Below are positions 50,311 through 59,725 of a DNA stretch of 64,000 bases, piece after piece. How positions within the stretch are numbered: position 1 is the first letter of the stretch; each line of letters opens with the position of its first letter. The stretch is from Methanobacterium_D sp040373355. Its GTDB lineage: Archaea; Methanobacteriota; Methanobacteria; Methanobacteriales; Methanobacteriaceae. The notes under the pieces were generated by a model. The model was not told where the DNA came from, ran no database searches, and saw only the letters and a list, made by a program, of their open reading frames with translations. The stretch lies in the NCBI RefSeq assembly GCF_047495555.1, contig NZ_CP166866.1, forward strand, positions 1,338,001 through 1,402,000. The letters run 5' to 3'. Both the position numbers and the translations under genes were made by a program.

Positions 50311-51312
50311 ATGAAAATACTTATTTTGGAATATGCATCAGCTATGGGTATTGATGACACTTCAATATGTGCTGAAGGTAATGCAATGCTTGAAGGGCTC
50401 TTAAATGACTTTAAAGCAAAAAATGCAGATTATTTAATTTCGAATAAATCAAATTTAAATATTGAACATTGTAATCCAATTAAACTTAATGGAGATTTAA
50501 AAAGCTGGCTGGATGAAAATATAGTTAATTATGATGCCTGTCTTTTAATAGCGCCTGAAGAAGATTTTATTTTATATGATTTAACAAAATTGGTGGAAGA
50601 AAAAGGTGTTAAAATTATTGGATCAAGTTCGGATGCAGTTTTAACATGTTCTAATAAATTTAAAATGTATGAAGCTTTAAAAAACAAAGTTAATGTTATT
50701 AAAACTGAAAAAATCTATTTTGAAAATATAGATAATTACAAACCATATATTACTGGGAAAAAAGTGATTAAGCCTGCAGATGGCGTTTCATGTTCTGGAG
50801 TGAAATTTGTAGATTCATTTGAGGAATTAAAAAAAGCTGCAGGTTCAATTCAGACTAATCTTCCCTATTTTATAATTCAGGATTTTATTGAAGGAATATC
50901 TGCAAGTGTCAGCATCTTAACTAACGGAGAAGAATCTATTCCTTTAAGCTTAAACCTACAAAATATTCAATTTGAAAATAAAGAAATAAGCTATAGTGGG
51001 GGGGAAGTACCCTTTAATCATAAGCTTGAATATTTAGCTAAAGAGGTCGCTAAAAATGCAATTGGATATATAGATGGTCTTAAAGGGTATGTTGGTGTCG
51101 ATGTTATACTTGGAGACGATGTTTATATTGTAGAAATAAATTCAAGAATTACAACTCCGTATATTGCTTTAAGAAACATTGTAGACTTAAATTTAGGTGA
51201 AGCCATAATGGATTCTGTATATGGGATATTACCTTCAGATATAGATTTAAATGGAAAAATATCATTTTATAAAGATAATAGTAAACTCAAAATAAACAAG
51301 ATAAGTCAGTAA
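50311..51312 (+). CDS. mfnD: Tyramine--L-glutamate ligase (ATP-grasp, methanofuran synthesis)
   Basis: A 333-residue ATP-grasp enzyme that joins tyramine and glutamate in methanofuran biosynthesis. Features: EYASAMGIDDTSICAEGNAML at the start, KKVIKPADGVSCSGVKFV (ATP-binding Lys), FIIQDFIEGISASVSIL, and the metal-binding VGVDVILGDDVYIVEINSRITTPY. It matches MfnD in length and order of blocks as I recall them from Methanocaldococcus. TGGAG lies before the ATG. It is followed after 22 bases by mfnF, so both are probably one transcript; no other mfn gene is in the window. Confidence 0.88.
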   Translation: MKILILEYASAMGIDDTSICAEGNAMLEGLLNDFKAKNADYLISNKSNLNIEHCNPIKLNGDLKSWLDENIVNYDACLLIAPEEDFILYDLTKLVEEKGVKIIGSSSDAVLTCSNKFKMYEALKNKVNVIKTEKIYFENIDNYKPYITGKKVIKPADGVSCSGVKFVDSFEELKKAAGSIQTNLPYFIIQDFIEGISASVSILTNGEESIPLSLNLQNIQFENKEISYSGGEVPFNHKLEYLAKEVAKNAIGYIDGLKGYVGVDVILGDDVYIVEINSRITTPYIALRNIVDLNLGEAIMDSVYGILPSDIDLNGKISFYKDNSKLKINKISQ

Positions 51313-51334
51313 ACTAATTTAACGGTGTGATTCT

Positions 51335-52366
51335 ATGAAAATAGCAGGATTTGACATAGGTGGAGCAAATACAGACATTGCAGTGATTGATTTTGATGAT
51401 AATGGAGAAATGTCAGTAATAGATGCTGATTTTAAATACTTTCCTATGTGGTTAAAAAAAGATGAACTTGGAGATGCACTTATAGAGTTACTTAAAGAAG
51501 AAATAAACGAGATTGATGCTGTAGGAATATGCATGACTGCTGAACTTGTTGATGCATATAAAACTAAAGAAGAAGGAGTAATTGATATTGCAACTAAATC
51601 TAAAGGTGGATTTAACGTTCCCCTAGCTTTTATTGGCCTCAATGGAGTTTTAGAATATGGAGAAGTTATAAAAAATCCTAATGAAGTCGCTGCTGCAAAC
51701 TGGATTGCTACATCCAAAATTGCTGCAAGAATAAGTCCGGATTGTATAATGATAGACACCGGAAGTACTACTACTGATATAATTCCTATAAAAGGAGGAT
51801 TTGAATGTGCGAAGGGTAGATCCGACCTTGAAAGGTCAAAAACAGGGGAATTAGTATACAGTGGAACTTTAAGGACAAATGTAGCGGCACTTGTGGATAA
51901 AGTTCCCTTAAAAGGAGATTGGGTTAGAGTCGCCTCTGAGCTTTTTGCAGTAACTGCAGATGTTCACCGGATACTTGGAAATATTAAAGAAGATGATTAT
52001 ACTTGTGATACATGTGATGGGGCAGGTAAATCTAAAGAAGAGTGTATGAGGCGTATTGCAAGAATAATCTGCGGTGATCTTAACATGTTGAGTGTGTCTG
52101 ATGTGGAAGAGATTGCAGAATATATTTATAAAAAACAGGTAGAACGAGTAGCTGAAGCACTTCTTGAGGTTTCTAAAAGAGAAAATATAGATTTAGTTGT
52201 AACAACTGGATTAGGTATGGATATTATAGGCGCTAAAGCTGCAGAAATAGCAGGCTTAAAATCAAAGGCTATGACTGAAATCCTTACAAAGGATGAATGT
52301 ATTGTTGCACCCGCAATTGGAACTGCACTGATGATGCAAGAATTTTTAGGGACAAAAAAGGAATAA
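51335..52366 (+). CDS. mfnF: Methanofuran synthesis protein MfnF-like (hydantoinase/kinase-fold)
   Basis: A 343-residue protein with a sugar-kinase/hydantoinase-type ATPase fold: GFDIGGANTDIAVIDF (phosphate-1), MIDTGSTTTDIIPI (phosphate-2) and a late VVTTGLGMDIIGAKAAE. A CxxC (CDTCDG) lies near residue 230. It corresponds to the protein long annotated as tetrahydromethanopterin-linked C1 transfer pathway protein, shown in Methanocaldococcus to condense the aminomethylfuran unit with glutamyltyramine. Its position directly after mfnD supports this. GGTGTGAT lies before the ATG. Confidence 0.87.
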   Translation: MKIAGFDIGGANTDIAVIDFDDNGEMSVIDADFKYFPMWLKKDELGDALIELLKEEINEIDAVGICMTAELVDAYKTKEEGVIDIATKSKGGFNVPLAFIGLNGVLEYGEVIKNPNEVAAANWIATSKIAARISPDCIMIDTGSTTTDIIPIKGGFECAKGRSDLERSKTGELVYSGTLRTNVAALVDKVPLKGDWVRVASELFAVTADVHRILGNIKEDDYTCDTCDGAGKSKEECMRRIARIICGDLNMLSVSDVEEIAEYIYKKQVERVAEALLEVSKRENIDLVVTTGLGMDIIGAKAAEIAGLKSKAMTEILTKDECIVAPAIGTALMMQEFLGTKKE

Positions 52367-52462
52367 GCGCTAATTAATATGCATATTTTAAATTACTAAC
52401 AGAAATTATAAGAACTTCAAGGTTCAAGAACAAAATTCCAAAGAAAATATTCAAGTGGTGCA

Positions 52463-53143
52463 ATGATCAAAAAATCTTTACAAAAATTACTATTAATTTT
52501 AATAGTAATAGGTGCAGGATTATTCTTTTTTTATAATTCTGGCGAACATTCAATTATAGGTTCAGATAGCAACGGCTATGTCACAAAAGATATCTATTCT
52601 CATTATGGTGGAGGTCAGAACAAAATAGCTATTATTACGGGTATGCATCCACGAGAAGACCTCTCAAAAACAATCATTCCTTCAGCATTAAAATTCTATG
52701 CACTGGTTAACAATGTAGAAATTGTAAATTATCATGTAACTGTTACTAATAATCCTACTGACTTTAGTGAGAGTCGAAGTAATGGTGAAAGTCTAGTGGC
52801 ACAATATGCTATTCCTGATATCCAAAAATCTAACTATGGGCTTGTTGTCATTACCCACGACCATGAAAAAGGTTATGGAAATGGTTATTATATTGCCACA
52901 CCTACAATGGATTCTAAATCAGTAAATCTTGCTGAAGCAGTCCATGCGCTTCTTCCAGATTTTAATTACTACAAAAGAAACGCTGAAAAGAGAGCCCAGA
53001 GTTCATCAATTGTTAAAGTGGATAATCCAATAGCACAATCTGGCACCCCAGTATTTGTTTATGAAATACCTGAATGGCATAGTAATATCGAAGCATTCTT
53101 AAATTCTTACCGCTTAATTGATTCTTCATTTAAGGTTCTTTAA
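52463..53143 (+). CDS. Exported small carboxypeptidase-like (M14-type) protein, first of a pair
   Basis: A 226-residue protein with an N-terminal hydrophobic anchor or signal (residues 8-25). Motif GMHPRED (residues 61-67) resembles the zinc-binding HxxE of M14 carboxypeptidases, HDHEKGYG (about 133-140) offers the third ligand, and VFVYEIPEW near the end a possible catalytic Glu. It is shorter than standard M14 enzymes. The substrate is unknown; a wall peptide is a reasonable guess since it is exported. The next gene is its paralogue (about 50 percent identical by eye). A palindrome terminator follows. Confidence 0.7.
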   Translation: MIKKSLQKLLLILIVIGAGLFFFYNSGEHSIIGSDSNGYVTKDIYSHYGGGQNKIAIITGMHPREDLSKTIIPSALKFYALVNNVEIVNYHVTVTNNPTDFSESRSNGESLVAQYAIPDIQKSNYGLVVITHDHEKGYGNGYYIATPTMDSKSVNLAEAVHALLPDFNYYKRNAEKRAQSSSIVKVDNPIAQSGTPVFVYEIPEWHSNIEAFLNSYRLIDSSFKVL

Positions 53144-53167
53144 GTGATTAATCACTTATTTTTTATT
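53142..53167 (+). terminator. Palindrome plus T-run
   Basis: AAGTGATTAATCACTT (53142-53157) is a perfect palindrome directly after the stop codon, followed by ATTTTTTATT. It is a likely end of the first M14-like transcript, making the second copy a separate unit. Confidence 0.7.
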
Positions 53168-53281
53168 ATTTTCCTAAATTTTACATAAAACTATTTATAG
53201 GTTTAAATCAAATTTCTTTAAAGCACTCTAAAAAATTATTTTTGGGTTTAAAACTCAAATTTTGAAGGTTCGAGGAATTAA

Positions 53282-53968
53282 ATGATAAAAAGATCTTTAG
53301 TTATAGTCATAGCATGCCTTATTGGTATTTCAATATCGGCAGGATCTCTGGATTCTGGTGTTTCCATTAAAAATTCCAGTTTAGGCGCAGATGACCGAGG
53401 AAATGTTATAAAGACAACATATTCCTATAAAAAAACATCTGGACCAAAAATAGCCGTTATTTCTGGTATGCATGCTCGAGAAAATGTTTCAGCATCTGTA
53501 TCTAAAGATGCTGTAAGGGACTATGCAAATTCACATAAGATTACAATAGTAAATTACAATGTTAAAGTAAATGAAAATCTTGATTATGTATTTTCTGTTA
53601 GAAAGAAAGGGGAAGAGCTTGTTGCACAATACGCGGTTCCAGATATCCAAAAATCAAATTATGACCTTGTAATTGTCTGTCATGACCATAAAAAAGGTTA
53701 TGGGGATGGATATTATGTTGCTACACCTACTATGGATGCTAAATCACTTGCAATGGCAGAAAAATTCCGAGGTGTTCTTCCGGAACTTAAATATTATCAA
53801 AGAAACTCAGATAAAGAACCTAAAAGCAAATCAATTTTAAGGGTAGATATTCCTATAGTGCAATCTGGCACCCCTGTATTTGTTTATGAAATACCTGAAT
53901 GGTCTGGATATGGAGAATCATATGATATGACCTATAAGTTAATAGATGCAGCCTATAAAGTTGCTTAA
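53282..53968 (+). CDS. Exported small carboxypeptidase-like (M14-type) protein, second of a pair
   Basis: A 228-residue paralogue of the preceding gene with a signal peptide (KRSLVIVIACLIGISISAG). The candidate zinc motif is GMHAREN (residues 62-68), closer to the M14 signature HARE than in the first copy, with HDHKKGYG and VFVYEIPEW also kept. In both copies the middle strand PDIQKSNY and ATPTMD are identical. GAGGA lies before the ATG. Duplication with both active-site sets intact suggests two substrates or conditions rather than decay. Confidence 0.72.
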   Translation: MIKRSLVIVIACLIGISISAGSLDSGVSIKNSSLGADDRGNVIKTTYSYKKTSGPKIAVISGMHARENVSASVSKDAVRDYANSHKITIVNYNVKVNENLDYVFSVRKKGEELVAQYAVPDIQKSNYDLVIVCHDHKKGYGDGYYVATPTMDAKSLAMAEKFRGVLPELKYYQRNSDKEPKSKSILRVDIPIVQSGTPVFVYEIPEWSGYGESYDMTYKLIDAAYKVA

Positions 53969-53992
53969 ATTATTTTTATTATAAATGTTGTT

Positions 53993-54232
53993 TTAGCCAT
54001 AGATAAATCTATATATAAGTATCCCTATGGCTATAAATGGCAATATAACATCTATTAGAACTAATAATTCTCTGCTGCTTAAGTCTCGTGGATTATAAGA
54101 TTCTAAAAAGAAAGCTATGCTTAATATAAGCCATCCAAGTGCATATAAATAGTCTGTAATGTACATAAAATATAAAAATAGCACAAAAAATACGATTCCA
54201 AATAGAATGCTAATTTTATCATTTCTTGACAT
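53993..54232 (-). CDS. Small membrane protein
   Basis: A 79-residue protein with three predicted helices (ILFGIVFFVLFLYFMYI, LYALGWLILSIAFFLE, LVLIDVILPFIAIGILIY). No family is recognised. AGAGGG lies before the ATG at suitable distance. It is convergent with the second M14-like gene and is followed on its own strand by a 240-base gap from carS, so co-transcription with carS is possible. Confidence 0.6.
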   Translation of the reverse strand: MSRNDKISILFGIVFFVLFLYFMYITDYLYALGWLILSIAFFLESYNPRDLSSRELLVLIDVILPFIAIGILIYRFIYG

Positions 54233-54470
54233 TATGAACCCTCTTTAATGTAAATAATTTGTTGAATTTAATTATATTATTTGCAATAGATAATCTAATT
54301 TTAATAATGAAATTATAAGTATTTATTCATACGAACTAAAACAATTAAAACAAGAATGCTTAATATTAGATTACAATAAGACAGAATAAGAAGATAAATA
54401 AGTAGCATCAAATGCTTAAACATTTCTTAAAAAAATATTTTGAAAAAAGAGTAAAAGAATGACTTTGTTC

Positions 54471-54989
54471 TTAGTACCAAACTTTTTTAATTCCAAATAA
54501 ATATGCAATAATATTTGCTGAAAGATGCAAAACAATACTAATTATAAGTACTAATACAATCATATAAACTGGTAAAATTATAATAATTGAAGAGAATAAT
54601 AGTGCACCTACTACAAAGTCAAGTTGATCTAGTAAAGGTACTGGACGACCTCTTTCAATCTTTATTCTTCTTTTTACAAAGCTTCCGCAAGCATCACCTA
54701 TTAATGCACCGGCCCCCAGGAAAAATCCTAGTAATAATCCTTCCAATATATTTCCAGATATTATTCCCTGTAATAATCCAATTAGAGTCCCAATTCCTGT
54801 ACCTATGAGAGTTCCGCGCCAAGTGACTCCGTCCCCGAATATCCTGCGGTTATCTGCGAAATTTCGACCGAAATCCAAGGGTTTACCTCCGCCGAATGCC
54901 AATGCTGTGGCGTTTGCAAGATATGCCGGCAACATAAAGTATATTATATATGCTGACATATTCAAAACACTGATAACAGTTGTATCCAT
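54471..54989 (-). CDS. carS: CDP-archaeol synthase
   Basis: A 172-residue integral membrane enzyme that activates digeranylgeranylglyceryl phosphate with CTP, giving CDP-archaeol for all archaeal phospholipids. Typical blocks: MLPAYLANATALAFGGGKPLDFG, DNRRIFGDGVTWRGTLIGTGIGTLIG, GACGSFVKRRIKIERGRPVPLLDQLDFVVGAL. About five helices are predicted. GGAGG lies before the ATG. It is transcribed divergently from the tetraether-synthase-like gene 74 bases away, so both membrane-lipid genes share one promoter region. Confidence 0.95.
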   Translation of the reverse strand: MDTTVISVLNMSAYIIYFMLPAYLANATALAFGGGKPLDFGRNFADNRRIFGDGVTWRGTLIGTGIGTLIGLLQGIISGNILEGLLLGFFLGAGALIGDACGSFVKRRIKIERGRPVPLLDQLDFVVGALLFSSIIIILPVYMIVLVLIISIVLHLSANIIAYLFGIKKVWY

Positions 54990-55063
54990 AGTTTTCCTCC
55001 TAATTAAAACAAGATAATATTCATGTTATCTATTAAACTAATAAATAACTTTATGGTGAGATG

Positions 55064-56584
55064 ATGGTTATAAAGAAGACCAAAAGTCTTTGTCCTGAAT
55101 GTCTCAGCGTTATTGATGCTGAAGTTTATGAAGACAAAGAAAAGATAATGATTAAAAAAGAATGCAAAGAGCATGGTAATTTTGATAGTACTTATTGGGG
55201 AAGCGATGAAATTTATAAAAAAGCTTCTAAAAGTGATTTTAAAGGAGAAGGAATTGATAACCCCCAAACTCTTTCTGAAGATGATTGTCCTTTAAATTGT
55301 GGTGTATGTGATCAACACGAAAGTCAAACTATTCTCGGACTTATTGATGTTACAAACAGATGTAACCTAAGATGTCCAGTATGTTTTGCTAATGCAGCAG
55401 TTTCTAAACATCTATATGAACCTACATATGAACAAATAAGGCAAATGCTTCAAAATTTAAGAGGTAATGAGCCTGTTCCTGCCCCAGCAATTCAGTATGC
55501 TGGTGGTGAACCTACTGTAAGGAAAGATATAGTAGATTTAATTAAACTAGCTAAAGAAGAAGGATTTTCACATACTCAAATAGCTACAAATGGATTAAGA
55601 ATCGCAAGAAATCCTGATTTGGCTCAAGAATTAAAAGATGCAGAGCTAAATACAGTCTACCTTCAATTTGACGGTATTACAGAAGAACCATATCTTAAAA
55701 TAAGAAATAAAAATTTACTTGCAATTAAATTAAAAGCAATTGAAAACTGTAGAAAAGCAGGTTTAGGTATAGTATTAGTCCCTACTATTGTTAAAGGAAT
55801 TAATGATCATCAAATTGGCGATATAATTAGATTTGCAGTTGATAATATTGATATAGTAAGAGGAGTAAATTTCCAGCCAGTTTCATTTGCAGGAAGAACT
55901 CCTTCTGACGAAGTGGAAGAGCAGCGTATAACAATTCCTGACTTTGAAAATCTTGTTCAAAAGCAAACTGAAAACAAAATTAAAGTCGATGATTTCCATC
56001 CAGCATCATCTGTTTTCCCAATTTCAGAATTTATAGAAGCAGTTGAAGGCGAAAAGCAAGTCACATTCACCTGTCATCCTCATTGTGGTGCAGCTACCTA
56101 TATCTTCATTGAAGACGGAGAAATTATTCCAATTACTCAATTTATTGATGTTGAGAGATTCTTTGATCTTCTGACAAAAAGTGCTGAAGATATGAAGGAC
56201 GGTAAATTAAGGGGAAAAGCTAGAACTCTTGCTAGAGCTACAATGGAACTTCCAAAAACTATTGATCGTTCAAAAGCTCCAGAATCTGTAGATATAAAAA
56301 ATATTTTAACTTCTGTTTTTAAAGAAAGATCTTATTCGGCATTGGGTGATTTCCATCATAACACACTCCTTATAGCATGTATGCACTTTATGGATCCATG
56401 GAATTTTGATCAGGACAGAGTTAAAAGATGTGTTATACACTACGCATTGCCTGATGGAAGAATAATCCCATTCTGTTCTATGAACGCAATTTACAGGGAA
56501 GATGTAGAGAAGAAATTCGCAGTTCCACTTAAAAAGGAAGAAATAGTACATGAATCTCCTGAAAGTTCTTCAAATAAGGTTTAA
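55064..56584 (+). CDS. tes: Radical SAM tetraether lipid synthase (Tes-like, MJ0619 family)
   Basis: A protein of about 506 residues. An N-terminal zinc/auxiliary Cys region (LCPECLSVIDAEVY; CPLNCGVCDQH) precedes the radical SAM CxxxCxxC in TNRCNLRCPVCFANAAVS (about residues 102-119), then QYAGGEPTVRKD and a C-terminal Cys-containing part (FTCHPHCGAA; CVIHYALPDGRIIPFCSMNA). This architecture is that of the MJ0619 family, members of which join two archaeol chains to make macrocyclic or tetraether lipids. Its head-to-head pairing with carS supports a lipid role here. GGTGA sits just before a pair of ATGs; the second is chosen. Confidence 0.88.
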   Translation: MVIKKTKSLCPECLSVIDAEVYEDKEKIMIKKECKEHGNFDSTYWGSDEIYKKASKSDFKGEGIDNPQTLSEDDCPLNCGVCDQHESQTILGLIDVTNRCNLRCPVCFANAAVSKHLYEPTYEQIRQMLQNLRGNEPVPAPAIQYAGGEPTVRKDIVDLIKLAKEEGFSHTQIATNGLRIARNPDLAQELKDAELNTVYLQFDGITEEPYLKIRNKNLLAIKLKAIENCRKAGLGIVLVPTIVKGINDHQIGDIIRFAVDNIDIVRGVNFQPVSFAGRTPSDEVEEQRITIPDFENLVQKQTENKIKVDDFHPASSVFPISEFIEAVEGEKQVTFTCHPHCGAATYIFIEDGEIIPITQFIDVERFFDLLTKSAEDMKDGKLRGKARTLARATMELPKTIDRSKAPESVDIKNILTSVFKERSYSALGDFHHNTLLIACMHFMDPWNFDQDRVKRCVIHYALPDGRIIPFCSMNAIYREDVEKKFAVPLKKEEIVHESPESSSNKV

Positions 56585-56645
56585 TTCCTTTTCAAATTCC
56601 TTTTAGACATTAGCTTAAAATATTAACTATTTGCACGGTTTTAAA

Positions 56646-57629
56646 ATGATCATTAGAACTCCTTCAAGACTTCATATAACTCTAATTGACCTTAATGGTT
56701 CTATTGGTAGAATGGATGGCGGAGTTGGTTTAACAGTTCAAAAACCAGAGCTTATCTTGCATGCAAAATTTAAAGCAAGAGGTATTGAAATAACATTTGA
56801 AAATGAAAATGATCAGGAATTAATAAAAGAATACAGAGAAAAAATTGAAAATTCTGCAAATAAAATGCTTAAATTTTTAAAAATCAATTCTGGAATCAAG
56901 TTCCATGTTAAAAGTATGTATCCTGCTCATTCTGGCCTTGGATCTGGAACACAGATATCTCTCGCTGTAGGTAAATTAATCTTAAAACTCCATGGACATG
57001 ATTTAAGTGCACCAGAGATTGCCAAACTTGTTGGAAGAGGAGGAACCTCCGGAATTGGAGTTATGGCATTTGATCATGGTGGCTTTATAATGGATGGAGG
57101 ACACAGTTTAGATGAAAAACCTGATTTTTTACCATCATCAGCATCTCGTGCTTCGCCAGCACCATTAATTGCTAGATATGATTTTCCTGAAGATTGGAAA
57201 ATAATTATGGCCATACCTAATATTCCTGCAGGAGCATCAGGGCCAAAAGAGGTTAATATATTTCAAAAATACTGTCCAGTATCACTAAGTGAAGTACAGA
57301 AACTTTCACATATTTTGCTTATGAAGATGATGCCTTCTATAGTTGAGCAAGATATAGAATCATTTGGATATGCAGTTAATGAAATTCAGGATACTGGATT
57401 TAAGAAAATTGAACTTGAACTTCAAGATCCACTTGCTAATAAAATAATTGAAAGGATGAAATCTGCAGGAGCAGCAGGAGTAGGAATGAGTTCATTTGGA
57501 CCAACTATCTATGCGGTAACTGATAATAATGCTCAGGAGATAGCATCTGCTGCTCATGAAGTCATGAAAGAAGTAGGTGGACAAGTGATTATTACAAAGG
57601 CGCAAAATAGGGGCGCTATTATTGAATAA
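56646..57629 (+). CDS. Beta-ribofuranosylaminobenzene 5'-phosphate synthase
   Basis: A 327-residue GHMP-kinase-fold enzyme that couples p-aminobenzoate (or its hydroxylated form) with PRPP in methanopterin synthesis. It begins MIIRTPSRLHITLIDLNGS and carries HSGLGSGTQISLAVGK (glycine-rich loop) and GTSGIGVMAFDHGGFIMDGGHS, as in the characterised Methanothermobacter enzyme. The frame extends to a TTG at 56631, but the ATG at 56646 gives the family start. It is followed within 20 bases by the dehydratase small subunit. Confidence 0.92.
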   Translation: MIIRTPSRLHITLIDLNGSIGRMDGGVGLTVQKPELILHAKFKARGIEITFENENDQELIKEYREKIENSANKMLKFLKINSGIKFHVKSMYPAHSGLGSGTQISLAVGKLILKLHGHDLSAPEIAKLVGRGGTSGIGVMAFDHGGFIMDGGHSLDEKPDFLPSSASRASPAPLIARYDFPEDWKIIMAIPNIPAGASGPKEVNIFQKYCPVSLSEVQKLSHILLMKMMPSIVEQDIESFGYAVNEIQDTGFKKIELELQDPLANKIIERMKSAGAAGVGMSSFGPTIYAVTDNNAQEIASAAHEVMKEVGGQVIITKAQNRGAIIE

Positions 57630-57649
57630 GTTTATTGATGATTATTATG

Positions 57650-58138
57650 ATGGAAAAAATACAAGGAAAAGTATGGAAATTTGGAGATAATATTGACACT
57701 GATGTTATAATTCCTGGAAGATATCTTAGAACTTTCAGTCTTGATGAGCTGGCCTCCCATACAATGGAAGGTGTAGATCCTGATTTTGCTAAAAATGTAG
57801 AAAAAGGGGATGTAATAGTTGCAGATGAAAATTTTGGATGCGGATCATCAAGAGAGCAAGCTGCTGTGGTTTTAAAACATTCTGGAGTTTCTGCAGTGGT
57901 TGCAAAATCCTTTGCCCGAATATTTTATCGAAATGCAATTAATATCGGTTTACCAGTTATAGTAGCTGATATAAATGCTAAAGAAGGTGATATTTTAGAT
58001 ATTGATCTTGAAGATGGAATTATAAAAAATTCAACAACTGGTGAGACTTTTAAAATCGAACCATTTAAGAAATTCATGAGAGATATCTTAAAAGACGGTG
58101 GACTGGTTAATCACCATCTTAAGAAGAAAAATAAATAA
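57650..58138 (+). CDS. Isopropylmalate/homoaconitate dehydratase small subunit
   Basis: A protein of about 162 residues, the swivel subunit of an aconitase-type dehydratase. Key loop GRYLRTFSLDELASH holds YLRT; in methanogens this sequence has been linked to homoaconitase (HacB) or mixed activity rather than strict isopropylmalate isomerase, which tends to have a different loop. FGCGSSREQA is the substrate-phosphate or carboxylate site. Several ATGs and a TTG cluster at 57635-57650, so the start is uncertain by a few codons. The large subunit is not in the window. Homoaconitase would serve coenzyme B synthesis. Confidence 0.88.
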   Translation: MEKIQGKVWKFGDNIDTDVIIPGRYLRTFSLDELASHTMEGVDPDFAKNVEKGDVIVADENFGCGSSREQAAVVLKHSGVSAVVAKSFARIFYRNAINIGLPVIVADINAKEGDILDIDLEDGIIKNSTTGETFKIEPFKKFMRDILKDGGLVNHHLKKKNK

Positions 58139-58244
58139 TTTTTATCTTTTTAAGGTTCTATTTTTTCAATTAATAGAAACTAAAAATTACTTAATAAATA
58201 GAAAACAATAATTAATATTAATTAAATTATTTGGGGAATAATAA

Positions 58245-58868
58245 ATGAAATGTCCTGTATGTAATTCTGAATCCTTTGAGATATTAAAATCCAAAGGTAA
58301 GCATTCAAAAGAATTTCTTTTGCAATGTAATGAATGTGGTAATGTTTATAGAGAAACTGTAACTCGTGAAAAACCAGTTGATATTAGAATAGTAATCAGT
58401 GAATTTGAGTCTTCACATAAAGAATATATTAAGCTTTATCCTGATGAGGTACTTCAAGTTGATGATATTTTGGAAATTGAGGATAGGAAAGTAGCAATAA
58501 CCTCCATTGAAACCAAAAGAGGCGGTAGGATATATAGAAGCCCTGTCTCTGATATAAATACAATTTGGGCATCTTCACTGGATATTCCTGCAAGAGTAGG
58601 GATTTCTGTTGATTTTGGTGGAAGAATACTTTCTAAAAAGGTAGATATGGATAGAGATTTTGAATTCCATATTGGTGATGTAGTTAAAGTTGGAAATCTC
58701 CTTTTTAGAATAAATTCCCTTAAGACATTGGAGAGAAAGTTAAGAAAAGGTTTTGCAAAAGCTGGTGTTACAAAGAGGGTTTATGGAAGACCTTTAGAAA
58801 GGGAAGAGAGGTATGGTTACGATTTAACTCCTAATATAGTAGAAAAATTGGATGAAAGTACTGAATAG
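58245..58868 (+). CDS. HVO_0476-family zinc-finger protein
   Basis: A 207-residue protein with an N-terminal zinc ribbon (CPVCNS ... CNECGNVYRE, residues 3-33) followed by a beta-rich domain with the conserved stretch ITSIETKRGGRIYRSPVSDINTIWA and later RKGFAKAGVTKRVYGRP. This is the archaeal HVO_0476 family; members are widespread and likely nucleic-acid or ribosome related, but the role is unknown. GGGG lies before the ATG. It stands between the dehydratase subunit and pcm. Confidence 0.83.
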   Translation: MKCPVCNSESFEILKSKGKHSKEFLLQCNECGNVYRETVTREKPVDIRIVISEFESSHKEYIKLYPDEVLQVDDILEIEDRKVAITSIETKRGGRIYRSPVSDINTIWASSLDIPARVGISVDFGGRILSKKVDMDRDFEFHIGDVVKVGNLLFRINSLKTLERKLRKGFAKAGVTKRVYGRPLEREERYGYDLTPNIVEKLDESTE

Positions 58869-58957
58869 TGAATCTAATTTAGCTTATAACATTAATGTCA
58901 GTTAAAAATGCTTATTTCAAAAGTTTAATTCATTAAATCCTAATTGAATGTGTAAAC

Positions 58958-59611
58958 ATGATGGATGAAAGAAAAGAAATGGTTAAAAGACTTTCAGAAG
59001 GCGGCTATATAAAATCAGAAAATGTTAGAAAAGCAATGGAAGAAGTTCCAAGGGAAGAGTTTATACCAGAATCAAATAAGCCTTACGCCTATGTTGATCG
59101 CCCTCTTCCTATTGGTGAAGGCCAGACCATATCAGCACCCCATATGGTAGCAATGATCTGCGAAATACTTGAACTTGAAGAAGGTATGAATGTTTTAGAA
59201 ATAGGAACAGGATTTGGATACAATGCTGCTGTTGTTGCAAAAATCTTAGGAGAAAAAGGACATTTATACAGTATTGAACGTATAGAATCACTTGCAAAGA
59301 TTGCAAAAGACAATCTTAAAAGAATTGGTCTTGAAGACAATTTAACTGTGATTGTGGGTGACGGAACAAAAGGATATCCGGAAAAAGCTCCATATGACAG
59401 AATTTACGGTACTGCAAGTGCTCCATCTGTACCAGAACCCCTTAAAGAACAGCTTAAAGTTGGGGGGATTATGTTGGTTCCAGTAGGAGAGCAACACTAT
59501 TTCCAGGACCTTATTTATATCAAAAGAGAATCAGAAGACGAATACAGTAAAAGAAGTATAAGTGGCGTTGCATTTGTACCAATGATCGGTGAACACGGCT
59601 GGCCAGAATAA
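58958..59611 (+). CDS. pcm: Protein-L-isoaspartate O-methyltransferase
   Basis: A 217-residue repair enzyme that methylates isoaspartyl residues in aged proteins using AdoMet. Motifs: VPREEFIPE, the YVDRPLPIGEGQTISAPHMVAMICE segment, LEIGTGFGYNAAVVA (AdoMet loop), then IVGDGTKGYPEKAPYDRI and a C-terminal FVPMIGEHGW. No clear ribosome site precedes the paired ATGs. It lies upstream of the tRNA methylthiotransferase with a 114-base gap. Confidence 0.95.
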   Translation: MMDERKEMVKRLSEGGYIKSENVRKAMEEVPREEFIPESNKPYAYVDRPLPIGEGQTISAPHMVAMICEILELEEGMNVLEIGTGFGYNAAVVAKILGEKGHLYSIERIESLAKIAKDNLKRIGLEDNLTVIVGDGTKGYPEKAPYDRIYGTASAPSVPEPLKEQLKVGGIMLVPVGEQHYFQDLIYIKRESEDEYSKRSISGVAFVPMIGEHGWPE

Positions 59612-59725
59612 TAATCGGAATAAACTATTTAAATTAAAGAACTTATTTATTTTATAAACTAATTTTTAGATATTTCATCTAATTATTCAATTTAATAAAA
59701 TTTTAGATTTGGGATTTTTGATAAC

